DNA from: Methanospirillum stamsii
GTDB lineage: Archaea > Halobacteriota > Methanomicrobia > Methanomicrobiales > Methanospirillaceae
Assembly: GCF_003173335.1 (NCBI RefSeq)
Contig: NZ_QGMZ01000018.1
Coordinates: 62,001 to 126,000 of the forward strand
Direction: 5' to 3'
DNA: 64,000 bases
In this document: piece by piece, positions 18,742-26,369 of the stretch
Layout: every line of letters begins with the position of its first letter
Position numbering within the stretch: position 1 is the stretch's first letter
The notes under the pieces: generated by a model
Databases searched by the model: none
Told to the model about the DNA's origin: nothing
Seen by the model: the letters and a program-made list of their open reading frames with translations, nothing else
Position numbers and translations under genes: made by a program

Positions 18742-19818
18742 TTAGAACTTAAATCCTGATTCGTAGTTAAAGGTCTTCTGGAAGTTCTTGATACCGCCAC
18801 TGACGGATGCAGTGTCCTTCCAGTTGTTGGTTGCAGACTGAACAAGGTTGTTTGCACGTGCTTCCATGATAGATCCGCCAAAGAGGGTCTTCACGGTACC
18901 GTCTGCAAATCCACTGCCAGAGTTGCTGTCAGGGGTGACTGCTATCTGATAGTTGAGCATTGCTGGAACGTCGCTGGTTGCTGCAACACTGCGGGCTGCT
19001 CCCTTGGTGGAGATCTGAGCGCTGTTGATGTTCACAAGTTCGCTCTTTGCCTTGACGACATTACAGAATGCTGGGAAGTACTCGCTCTTTGCGGTTGCAA
19101 AGACACAGCGGATGGTGTCAGCGGTCTTCTCGTAGCTACCTGCAACATCAAGAGTCCACTCTTCTGAACCGACAAGGTGGTTACCTTCGGTGCTTGCATA
19201 GGTCAGAACCTTTTCAACTTCGAGGTTGGAGAGGCCCTTGCCCTTGTCAGTTGAGTCGAAGTCAATGTTCTTGCTGAGTGAGAGCTTGCCACCGTTGCTG
19301 CGGAGAGAATCGGTCCAGGTCAGGATCATGATCTCTTCGGTTGGCTTAAGCATAGAGTTGTGGATAGCTCCTTCGGTTTTTGAAAGTGTCTTGTAATATC
19401 CAGTTGTGAACAGTGCATAGAGGTCTGACCATTTCATAGTTGCACTGACATTAGGATCAACGAGTTTGCTTGCCCAATCTGATGGGAATTCAAGTTTGTC
19501 AATACCGCCGGCTGCATTCCAAGCAAGCTCGATGAGACCTGCAGATTTTGCAGTGTTAAGTGCAGTTGCAAAGTCTGCAACATCTGCTGGTAAAGTTGCA
19601 TCAGACTCACCATCTACCTTGTATGATTCATAATCACCATCTGCAAGAGTCCACTGCATTTCACTTTCTTCGCTGACTTGTCCAGTGACATCGATAAGAG
19701 TGTCAATGGTAAAAATCTGGTTTTCTGGGACTTGTCCTGGGAGGCGGTCTGCAGCTGCAAATCCGCTAACCGCAACAAGTGCAACCAGTGCTAAAACAAT
19801 TGCGTATCCGAACTTCAC
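18742..19818 (-). CDS. mspA: Probable major sheath protein (MspA/SH type)
   Basis: A 358-residue secreted protein; signal peptide MKFGYAIVLALVALVAVSG, cleavage probably after FAAA. The mature chain is Ser/Thr/Asp-rich with alternating beta patterns, two cysteines (RCVF, AFCN), one sequon (NVS) inside a ~77-residue insertion absent from its paralog, and the C-terminus YESGFKF. Size suits the ~40 kDa amyloid-like sheath subunit of Methanospirillum, and I recall the JF-1 sheath gene lying about this far from RuBisCO; not checked. The start is GTG, with GGAGG upstream. Its own TATA box, leader hairpin and double terminator suggest strong expression. If not the sheath subunit, it is certainly a major-type surface protein. 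Confidence 0.75.
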   Translation of the reverse strand: MKFGYAIVLALVALVAVSGFAAADRLPGQVPENQIFTIDTLIDVTGQVSEESEMQWTLADGDYESYKVDGESDATLPADVADFATALNTAKSAGLIELAWNAAGGIDKLEFPSDWASKLVDPNVSATMKWSDLYALFTTGYYKTLSKTEGAIHNSMLKPTEEIMILTWTDSLRSNGGKLSLSKNIDFDSTDKGKGLSNLEVEKVLTYASTEGNHLVGSEEWTLDVAGSYEKTADTIRCVFATAKSEYFPAFCNVVKAKSELVNINSAQISTKGAARSVAATSDVPAMLNYQIAVTPDSNSGSGFADGTVKTLFGGSIMEARANNLVQSATNNWKDTASVSGGIKNFQKTFNYESGFKF

Positions 19819-19839
19819 GTAAATTTCCTCCTACATTTC

Positions 19840-19896
19840 ATGCTGATACTCTCAGCATCAACAAAACAAGGTTGTGAGTATCCTGATAAATAGTTT
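19840..19896 (-). promoter_or_regulatory. Promoter and 5' leader hairpin of the sheath-type gene
   Basis: Reading the minus strand, a TATA-like CTATTTATC lies at 19893-19885, about 70 bases before the GTG start, predicting transcription from about 19864. The short leader contains a perfect 7 bp stem ATGCTGA/TCAGCAT (19840-19858, 5-base loop), then GGAGG and the start. A stable stem just upstream of the ribosome site could protect the mRNA or tune initiation; that is inference. Confidence 0.55.
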
Positions 19897-20358
19897 CCCA
19901 AGAAAAAAATCGTCAGATGTCGATATTGAATGTGCCGGAGAGTGAAAATCACCGGTTTGAAAACCAGAGATCGCCGGGAATATTACTTTGATACGAGTCG
20001 TCCGGAGAGTCATATTAGCCTTTCAACCCCAAACTAAAAACGAAATTTCTCATGTTTATCCTTATATTGCCGGAAGAATTAGAAAAGTTATGGGGACATT
20101 GCGATATTTATCATTTTACATCCGTTTTTTTGATGTACCCTGCTTCTAACATCATAGATAGCAACTCCCGGATCTCACTTCTCATTTCAACCAGTTCAAC
20201 AGAATCTATCTCTATTTATCTCTTGGAGAGATAGTCTGTATCAGGGTTTTCAGGTGACTTCACCGGTAAATCCATCGTATGATCCCATTTGGTCAGGTAC
20301 CAATCCATTCTCCTATCCATATTTTCAAGGTAGTATAGTATCACATCAGTCTTTTCAA
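19897..20358. other. Intergenic region holding a broken minus-strand reading frame
   Basis: Downstream of the acylphosphatase relic, the minus strand from GTG 20344 to 20111 reads as protein-like sequence (begins VILYYLENMDRRMDWYLTKW) interrupted by an in-frame TAA at 20218-20216, then continues with a helical stretch EMRSEIRELLSMMLEAGYI to a TGA. It may be a second decayed gene, or two tiny peptides. I do not recognise the family. The rest (19897-20110) shows nothing gene-like. Confidence 0.35.
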
Positions 20359-20665
20359 TTAATCATCCATGTAATCCTCTCGGATAATGATGAATTCATC
20401 ATATACTCCTTCAAAGGGATGTTCAGTGACCTGGATTGACTTGATCTTAATCGAAGAGGGAAAAGACAAAATCCCTTCTTTGAATTTTTCCAGCTGGGGT
20501 ATATCCCCTTCAACAAGAATGAAAACCTTCTTTTTTGGACTGTTTTTGACATACCCAAAAAGCCAAAAGTTCATCGGCTAAATCTTCAGTATTTTCTCTG
20601 AACCAGACTCTTTGTACTTTTCCTTTAACGAATATCTGGTATTGACTCTGATCATGAACTGGCAT
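20359..20665 (-). pseudogene. Acylphosphatase with single-base frameshift
   Basis: The minus strand encodes acylphosphatase in two frames. ATG 20665 gives FVKGKVQRVWFREN with the catalytic arginine at residue 23, then the frame must shift by one base to continue GYVKNSPKKKVFILVEGD, which contains the catalytic asparagine. Removing one T from the T5 run (A5 at 20557-20561 on the plus strand) restores a 101-residue protein in which Arg23 and Asn41 fall at the classical family spacing, with ELLAF-GYVKN matching the usual ELGLTGWVRN. It is therefore a frameshifted gene, a homopolymer sequencing error, or a slippage-decoded gene. The protein would hydrolyse acyl phosphates in the cytoplasm. Confidence 0.85.
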
Positions 20666-20759
20666 TATCAAAAAAGAAGATGGGTGTTATTTTATGTCTG
20701 GCTTGTGGTAGAATAATATCTGCCCGGAAACCGATTCAGATAATGCCGGCCGTCTGAAC

Positions 20760-21485
20760 TCATCTCCTTGCAACCGTCAGGTACCCGCTGTGACACACCT
20801 TCGTCGATGGTCGTGTGCCCCGGAGGCTCCGATCCATATCCCGCATAATACTCTCATATGCCGACACTTCGGAGAACAGTTCCATGGCTGTATCATAGAC
20901 CGTCCCCATCTGTTCAAAAAACGGGGTGTAACAGACCAGGTATCCGCCGGCCCGGATCAAGGAAAAAGCATGGACAACATGTTCCTGGGTTATTCCAAGG
21001 TCAAGATGCACAATATCATAACTCCCGTCCATCATGAGCACATCCCGGTTCAGGACTTCAATATTAGGAAGGCCTGTCTCCCGGATATTCTCTAAAGCCA
21101 GATGATAAAATTCCTCTCTTCGCTCACAGGTCGTGACTCGTCCGGCAATTCCTGCAAAAAAGACTGCTGCAACACCACTCCCGGTCCCGGCATCAAGGAC
21201 ATGATCATGCTTATTCATCCCGGTAAGACCTATCACAAGCCCGATATCACGGGGGAGCATGGGTGCCCCGCTCCGTTTTGCCTGTTCAAAAAAGTCAGTT
21301 GCCCGGGGAAGACGGATGAAGAGTTCCTTTCCGGATTTTGTAGTGATTATGTCCCCCGGTTCCTTTCCAAGAAGAAGAGAAAGGTCCACCATGCCAAGGT
21401 CAGTCCCGAGGGATCCTTCTCCGGCCCTGACCACATAGTTTTTGCCCTTCCCGGACAGGATAACCCGGTCACCGGTTGATATCAT
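20760..21485 (-). CDS. trmI: tRNA (adenine-N1)-methyltransferase TrmI-like
   Basis: A 241-residue S-adenosylmethionine-dependent methyltransferase of the archaeal TrmI type, which makes m1A57/58 in tRNA. A small N-terminal beta domain (residues 1-60) precedes LPRATDFFEQAKRSGAPMLP, a hallmark of the family, and the Rossmann SAM-binding motif VLDAGTGSGVAAVFFAG near 100, then DIVHLDLG near 160. It overlaps the NAC stop-start junction by four bases (ATGA), so it is translated with the NAC-PUA-RecJ group. The tail SLRGTRPSTKVCHSGYLTVARR is typical of the family. Confidence 0.9.
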   Translation of the reverse strand: MISTGDRVILSGKGKNYVVRAGEGSLGTDLGMVDLSLLLGKEPGDIITTKSGKELFIRLPRATDFFEQAKRSGAPMLPRDIGLVIGLTGMNKHDHVLDAGTGSGVAAVFFAGIAGRVTTCERREEFYHLALENIRETGLPNIEVLNRDVLMMDGSYDIVHLDLGITQEHVVHAFSLIRAGGYLVCYTPFFEQMGTVYDTAMELFSEVSAYESIMRDMDRSLRGTRPSTKVCHSGYLTVARR

Positions 21486-21817
21486 GAGGAGAGGCGAAGA
21501 ATAGCTTCTGCGATATCCCCTTTTGTCTCAACAAGGGCTGCCTTTGCCGCTTCAGCGGTAACACTGGCTTGGGTTGCAACAAGGGTAACATCCTCTTCAG
21601 GGATTACTGCCTCGGCTTCTTCAAACCGTGGTTCACCGGTTATCTGCCAGGTGACGGTCCCTTGCATCTTCATTATCGCAACCTCGGCCTGGTCAAACAC
21701 ATACCGTCCTTTCGGAGTCGTGATGACAATCTCCTGAACATCCTCGACCGGTTTTATATCCATCCCGAGCTGTTTCATCATCTGTTTCATCTTGCGGGGA
21801 TTCATTCCTGGTAACAT
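21482..21817 (-). CDS. nac: Nascent polypeptide-associated complex protein
   Basis: A 111-residue archaeal NAC homolog that binds ribosomes and emerging polypeptides as a homodimer. The N-terminal MLPGMNPRKMKQMMKQLGM is the ribosome-contact region; a NAC beta-barrel domain covers about 20-65, and a UBA-like domain covers about 75-111 (VTLVATQASVTAEAAKAAL). Length matches archaeal NAC. It sits between the PUA protein gene (2 bp away) and trmI (4 bp overlap), an arrangement common in euryarchaea. Confidence 0.95.
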   Translation of the reverse strand: MLPGMNPRKMKQMMKQLGMDIKPVEDVQEIVITTPKGRYVFDQAEVAIMKMQGTVTWQITGEPRFEEAEAVIPEEDVTLVATQASVTAEAAKAALVETKGDIAEAILRLSS

Positions 21818-21819
21818 GA

Positions 21820-22278
21820 TTATTCCTCTTTTTGTATGCCGTGTCTTATGGAAACCGCCATTCCGGTATCAAAGGCAAGCATCTCATCTCCGGAGAGCAT
21901 CGCTTCACCGATGGCAATAAACCGGCCCTCGCCGTCCACAACCATCACCTCATCGCCGGCATGGATATCCAGATCAGCCCGGACCACATGCCTGGAAAAG
22001 AGATTTTTTCCGGCTGCAATGAAGGAGGTCACGTCATCTCTCAGTACTACCCGTCCGGATGGTCCGGGAAGGGCTGAATAGAGACGTTTTCCCCCGGCAA
22101 GTCCGAGGGTCAGTCGTCCGTCATGGGCACGAAGGGTTGCCAGGCGTTTTCCGTCAAGCAGTACCTGCCGGACTCCTCCTCTCCGGGAGGTGATAAACCG
22201 GCAGGTATCCGGAAACACCCGGCATCCAATACCCGTTCCAAACTGGAGATCTGCGATGGTCCTGACACGACTAAGCAT
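21820..22278 (-). CDS. PUA-domain RNA-binding protein
   Basis: A 152-residue protein with a PUA domain in its C-terminal half (about 70-145: HVVRADLDIHAGDEVMVVDG, FIAIGEAMLSGDEM), of the archaeal type commonly encoded beside NAC. The N-terminal half resembles the accessory domain of such PUA proteins. Its start overlaps the end of the RecJ-like gene by eight bases, indicating coupled translation. It probably binds tRNA or rRNA; no modifying-enzyme domain is present, so a specific role cannot be given. Confidence 0.88.
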   Translation of the reverse strand: MLSRVRTIADLQFGTGIGCRVFPDTCRFITSRRGGVRQVLLDGKRLATLRAHDGRLTLGLAGGKRLYSALPGPSGRVVLRDDVTSFIAAGKNLFSRHVVRADLDIHAGDEVMVVDGEGRFIAIGEAMLSGDEMLAFDTGMAVSIRHGIQKEE

Positions 22279-23659
22279 ATTGCTGCGCTAATATTCGGTT
22301 CACATCTTCGATAAATGCACGCTCATGGTCACGGGGAATAAAGGCACCCGCGGCTATCCGATGACCTCCACCGGAACAGTTCTCATGCCCCTCGCATGCC
22401 TGCGACAGTGCCTGCTGCAGGTCAACCCCCCTGCTCACAACCTCCGGCCTTGTCCGCATCGAGACCTTAGTCATCGAAGGATCAAGGGAATCCTCGCACA
22501 TGATGAGAATCGGTTTCTCCGGGTTCAGCCTGGAAAGTGCCATCCCTGCCCCGATACCCACAATGGTATCCGGAAACCTCCCGCCCACGTGAATATAGAG
22601 CATGTGGGAGAGTTCTGTCACTCCGGTGTCGGTGATATAGAGCATCACTTCCCTGATCTTGGTCCGGTGGTTCCGAAGCATATGTTCGGCCTCGCGGTAT
22701 GCAGCCACCCGGTCACCCCGGCAGATGGCTCCCCCGAGCTCAGGCCGCTGCCACCTCCCGCAGGAATTTAACATGGTTGCAAACTCCGATGCGTTCCGGA
22801 GTGATGCCTGGTGCTTATCCTCGTCCGGAAAGAGGTAATGGTCAGCAAAAAGCCGGGTTGTATCTTTTCCATGTGCCATCATCTGTTCGATGACCGCCGA
22901 GCAGACCTGTTGTTTCTGGTCAAAAGAGAGATCTTCCCAAACCGGCCACCGGTTCGGCTGCAGGGGAGTAATCCCGATACGCTCCAGAAATTTCCCTGCC
23001 CCGTCCGGGTCCCGGCTCACACCAGGAATTTCCATGTCATCCGAATAGGCCAGGGACTGAGGAAGAGGCCGTGTTGAAATTCCGTAGATATTCAGGTCAT
23101 GTTCCCAGAGTTCCACGGCTCCGGATGTTATTCCGTCCCGGAGGATCTCCCGGGCCGGACCGATAAGACAGAGGTGCTCCCTATCCATCATGTCCCCAAC
23201 ATTCCCGATGATGGCAAGTTTGGCAAGATCAGTATTGATGGTATCAAGTTCCCGGGCCAGCAGGTAGGAGACCCCGGCGGCACTCATCTTTTCATGCCCG
23301 TGGTTGAGGCAGTTGACTTCGATGAAGGGATCACTTCCCATTTCTGCCGGCTGGCTGACATGATGGTCTATAATAATTGTTCTGGAAGGGTCCAGCCCTT
23401 TCTCTATCAGCATCTGCTGTTGTCCGGAACCGAGGTCAGAGAATATTTTCAGGGAGGAATCATCCGGAATCTGGTCAAGGGTCAGGGGGTCTAACTGACG
23501 TACAAATTTTGTAGTTATATGGATACCCTGTCGGAGTAGGGCCTGTGCAAGGATCGATTCACTGCTGATTCCGTCCGCATCAATGTGGGAGATGATGGTA
23601 ATCTCCTCACAGGAACGCACTGCATCAGCAGCAGCCCTGATGTCCTCCTCAAAACTCAT
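22271..23659 (-). CDS. DHH-family phosphoesterase, archaeal RecJ-like exonuclease
   Basis: A 462-residue cytoplasmic nuclease of the DHH/DHHA1 family, resembling archaeal RecJ/GAN proteins that degrade single-stranded DNA or RNA and can bind the replicative GINS complex. Metal-binding motifs: HIDADG (H25, D27, D29), FSDLGSG near 95, IDHH near 117, NVGDMMD near 174; the C-terminal DHHA1 motif CSGGGHRIAAGAFIP is near 430. First gene of the minus-strand group recJ-PUA-NAC-trmI. It is divergent from nnr across a 100 bp region containing a palindrome. Confidence 0.9.
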   Translation of the reverse strand: MSFEEDIRAAADAVRSCEEITIISHIDADGISSESILAQALLRQGIHITTKFVRQLDPLTLDQIPDDSSLKIFSDLGSGQQQMLIEKGLDPSRTIIIDHHVSQPAEMGSDPFIEVNCLNHGHEKMSAAGVSYLLARELDTINTDLAKLAIIGNVGDMMDREHLCLIGPAREILRDGITSGAVELWEHDLNIYGISTRPLPQSLAYSDDMEIPGVSRDPDGAGKFLERIGITPLQPNRWPVWEDLSFDQKQQVCSAVIEQMMAHGKDTTRLFADHYLFPDEDKHQASLRNASEFATMLNSCGRWQRPELGGAICRGDRVAAYREAEHMLRNHRTKIREVMLYITDTGVTELSHMLYIHVGGRFPDTIVGIGAGMALSRLNPEKPILIMCEDSLDPSMTKVSMRTRPEVVSRGVDLQQALSQACEGHENCSGGGHRIAAGAFIPRDHERAFIEDVNRILAQQYA

Positions 23660-23711
23660 TCAGGTACCTATTGACTGCCGCAGAACAAGAGGGATGTGGA
23701 TCATGACATTA

Positions 23712-23735
23712 TGTACACATTAAATAATGTATACA
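23712..23735. promoter_or_regulatory. Palindrome between divergent recJ-like and nnr genes
   Basis: Arms TGTACACATT and AATGTATACA flank AAAT; one arm position is mismatched, giving a 24 bp near-perfect inverted repeat centred in the 100 bp divergent promoter region. Such a site could be an operator for a dimeric regulator acting on one or both genes. The AT-rich centre may also include a TATA element. Confidence 0.45.
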
Positions 23736-23759
23736 AAGGCGGCTAAATAGACATTCCAT

Positions 23760-25187
23760 ATGCAAACCCGGCAGTTTCCTGATGACCTGACACGGTATTC
23801 TGAATTTATCGGAGTGGGTCTTATTTCTCCGGAGGAGATGCGAAGGATAGACCGTAACGCGCAAAGTCTTGGCATCAGCGGACTGGAACTGATGGAATCC
23901 GCCGGTTCCGCTCTTTCAATGGTTGCACGTGGCTATCATGCGAAAACCATATTGATCCTGTGCGGGAGTGGAAATAACGGTGGAGACGGAATGGTCGCAG
24001 CACGCCACCTTGCAGGAGAAGCAGAGGTTTTTGTCCTCTGGTATGACTCAAAAAACCTGACCCCCTTAGCTGCGTGCCAGGCAGAACGGATGAAAAATTG
24101 CAGTGTACACAAGATCCGGTTCAGATGCAGGGAAGAAGTCTCTTCCCATGCCTCACTTTTTTCCCGGGCAGATCTCATCATTGACGCCTTACTTGGTACA
24201 GGTGGAAGAGGGACTGTCCGGGAACCGATCAGGACATGCATCGAGCTTGCCAACCAGACTCCGGCACCAATCCTGTCTGTTGATCTCCCGTCTCCCGGAA
24301 TAATGCCTGACAAGGTCTGCGCATTTCACCGGGCAAAAACAGAAGGAGCAGAAGTATACGAAATTGGGATTCCCATTCTTGCAGAGATTGCTACCGGGCC
24401 AGGTGACCTCTTACTCATGCATGACCGGAAGAGAGATGCTCACAAGGGAGCCGGGGGAGAGGTACTTGTCATCGGAGGTGGCCCGTACCAGGGAGCACCC
24501 TGGCTTTCCGGGCTTGCTGCACTCCGGGCTGGTGCCGACATTGTCAGGATTGTAACTCCCCATTACCTGCCAGAACCTGACCTAATCCATATTCCGGTCA
24601 TGGGAAACAGCATTAGCACCCCGGACCTTGACACTATCATTCCTCTATGCGAACGATCTGATGTGGTTTTGTCTGGTCCAGGCCTTGGTACCCGCTCCCA
24701 TGATGTGATTACTGCCATTGCTTCGCATATCAAAAAAGGGGTGTTTGATGCTGACAGTCTTAAGAATCCTCTCCCGCAGGCAGAAGAATCACTCTTTACT
24801 CCTCATGCAGGGGAATTCGAACGCATTACCGGAATAAAGCCTGAAGCAACTCCAAGAGTCAGGGCACAGTCAATAAAGCAGGCAGGTCTTCCCGGAACTG
24901 TACTGTTAAAGGGTCCGGTGGATGTCGTCAGTGACGGGACAAAGGTACGGTTTAACCTGACCGGGACTCCGGCCATGACCACCGGGGGAACCGGGGATGT
25001 ACTCGCCGGAGTCTGTGCAGCTCTTATGGTCGATCTCCCTGCCTTTGAGGCAGCCTGTATCGGGGCATATGTAACCGGGCGCGCCGGGGAGCAGATCACC
25101 GGAATATATGGTTGTGGCATGACTGCGAGAGATCTCCTCACTGCAATACCTCAAGTATTGTTCGGGAGAACTTCTGAGGGAGAATAA
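23760..25187 (+). CDS. nnr: Bifunctional NAD(P)H-hydrate epimerase/dehydratase
   Basis: A 475-residue metabolite-repair enzyme that restores NAD(P)H from its hydrated form. The N-terminal YjeF_N epimerase domain (about 20-215) contains LCGSGNNGGDGMVAARHL and DALLGTGGRG; the C-terminal ADP-dependent dehydratase domain of the ribokinase fold (about 225-470) contains EVLVIGGGPYQGAPWLSGLA, TPHAGEFERI and the catalytic TTGGTGDVLAG. The stop overlaps the moaC start (TAATG). The N-terminus begins MQTRQFPDDLTRYSEFIGVG; internal starts are possible but ATG 23760 gives a normal length. Confidence 0.93.
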   Translation: MQTRQFPDDLTRYSEFIGVGLISPEEMRRIDRNAQSLGISGLELMESAGSALSMVARGYHAKTILILCGSGNNGGDGMVAARHLAGEAEVFVLWYDSKNLTPLAACQAERMKNCSVHKIRFRCREEVSSHASLFSRADLIIDALLGTGGRGTVREPIRTCIELANQTPAPILSVDLPSPGIMPDKVCAFHRAKTEGAEVYEIGIPILAEIATGPGDLLLMHDRKRDAHKGAGGEVLVIGGGPYQGAPWLSGLAALRAGADIVRIVTPHYLPEPDLIHIPVMGNSISTPDLDTIIPLCERSDVVLSGPGLGTRSHDVITAIASHIKKGVFDADSLKNPLPQAEESLFTPHAGEFERITGIKPEATPRVRAQSIKQAGLPGTVLLKGPVDVVSDGTKVRFNLTGTPAMTTGGTGDVLAGVCAALMVDLPAFEAACIGAYVTGRAGEQITGIYGCGMTARDLLTAIPQVLFGRTSEGE

Positions 25188-25657
25188 TGCCAGTTTTTAC
25201 CCATCTTGATGATGACCGTGCCAGAATGGTTGATGTATCGGCAAAGGGGGAAGTCTACCGCAAGGCTGTCGCTACAGGAATAATCAATCTCCGGCCTGAT
25301 ACACTCCGGGCTATTCGTGACGGGACTGTCGTGAAAGGAAATGTCCTGGCCACCGCACGGGTAGCAGCGACTATGGCTGTTAAGGACACACCCCGGATGA
25401 TTCCGATGTGTCATGCAATTCCGGTTCATGGCATTGATATTATCTTTGATTTTACTGATACCGCAATATCTGCAAAGGTTACGGTCATCTCTGCCGGAAA
25501 AACGGGAGTTGAGATGGAAGCTCTGGTGGGAGTCAGCGCAGCCCTGCTTACCATCTGGGATATGGTAAAATCTGCTGAAAAGGACGAACATGGTCAGTAC
25601 CCGGTCACCGGTATCACGGACATCAGGGTGCTTGAAAAAGTAAAAAAGGAATTATAA
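25187..25657 (+). CDS. moaC: Cyclic pyranopterin monophosphate synthase MoaC
   Basis: A 156-residue enzyme that forms cyclic pyranopterin monophosphate in molybdopterin synthesis, needed for the Mo/W formylmethanofuran and formate dehydrogenases of methanogens. Family motifs are present: MVDVSAKGEVYRKAVA at the start, MIPMCHAIPVHG near 75, SAGKTGVEMEAL near 105 and WDMVKSAEKDE near 130. It overlaps the nnr stop by one base and is probably co-transcribed with it. No other moa gene is in the window. Confidence 0.96.
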   Translation: MPVFTHLDDDRARMVDVSAKGEVYRKAVATGIINLRPDTLRAIRDGTVVKGNVLATARVAATMAVKDTPRMIPMCHAIPVHGIDIIFDFTDTAISAKVTVISAGKTGVEMEALVGVSAALLTIWDMVKSAEKDEHGQYPVTGITDIRVLEKVKKEL

Positions 25658-25675
25658 TACTCAGGCCAAAGGCAG

Positions 25676-25751
25676 GTATATATTCTGACCGGATGACCTG
25701 TAATGGACTTTCGGGATCCGTCCCGTAAGGAATGTAGCCTGATTTCAGGCT
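25676..25751 (+). promoter_or_regulatory. L15e promoter and double-hairpin leader
   Basis: GGTATATATTCTG at 25676-25688 is a good TATA box about 80-90 bases before the L15e start. The leader contains two hairpins: CGGGA/TCCCG at 25712-25725 and AGCCTGA/TCAGGCT at 25736-25751, followed by GGTGA before the ATG. This could be an autoregulatory leader of the ribosomal operon, but no known r-protein binding motif was recognised. Confidence 0.5.
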
Positions 25752-25767
25752 GAACCTGGTGAAGTAA

Positions 25768-26358
25768 ATGACGAAATCGATGTACGCATATGTCAGGGAT
25801 GCATGGAAATGCCCTGATGAGACAGGAGTCAAGGCTCTCCTCTGGGACCGGATGCAAGTCTGGCGACGTGAAGGGAGCATTGTCCGTGTGCAGCGACCAA
25901 CACGGATTGACCGTGCACGTGCTCTTGGGTACAAGGCAAAGCAGGGAATTATTGTTGTCCGGGTGACTGTCCGCCGTGGTGGACGCCGGACCGGCAGATA
26001 TACCCGTGGACGCCGTACTGCCCGCATGGGTGTTAACAGAAAGACCATGGGCAAGAGTATCCAGCGAATCGCTGAAGAGCGTGCATGCAGGAAATACCCC
26101 AACATGGAAGCACTGAACTCGTACTGGGTCGGCGAAGATGGTCGTCACAAGTGGTACGAAGTCATCCTTCTCGATCCACATCACCCGTCCATCATTAACG
26201 ATGACAACCTGGGCTGGATAGCAAAGCCTGGTCATCGTGGCCGGAGTGAACGTGGACTGACAAGCGCCGGTGTGAAAGGCCGTGGTATGCGTAGACGTGG
26301 AACCGGAACTGAAAAGTGCCGTCCCTCTATCCGGGTTAATGCAAACCGGGGAAAATAA
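25768..26358 (+). CDS. rpl15e: Large ribosomal subunit protein L15e
   Basis: A 196-residue basic ribosomal protein of the archaeal/eukaryotic L15e family, buried in the large subunit. The start [20 protein letters not shown] and the core [40 protein letters not shown] and [20 protein letters not shown] are diagnostic. GGTGA lies upstream of ATG 25768. It opens the long plus-strand operon running to prefoldin beta. Confidence 0.97.
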   Translation: MTKSMYAYVRDAWKCPDETGVKALLWDRMQVWRREGSIVRVQRPTRIDRARALGYKAKQGIIVVRVTVRRGGRRTGRYTRGRRTARMGVNRKTMGKSIQRIAEERACRKYPNMEALNSYWVGEDGRHKWYEVILLDPHHPSIINDDNLGWIAKPGHRGRSERGLTSAGVKGRGMRRRGTGTEKCRPSIRVNANRGK

Positions 26359-26369
26359 CCTTTTTTTTA

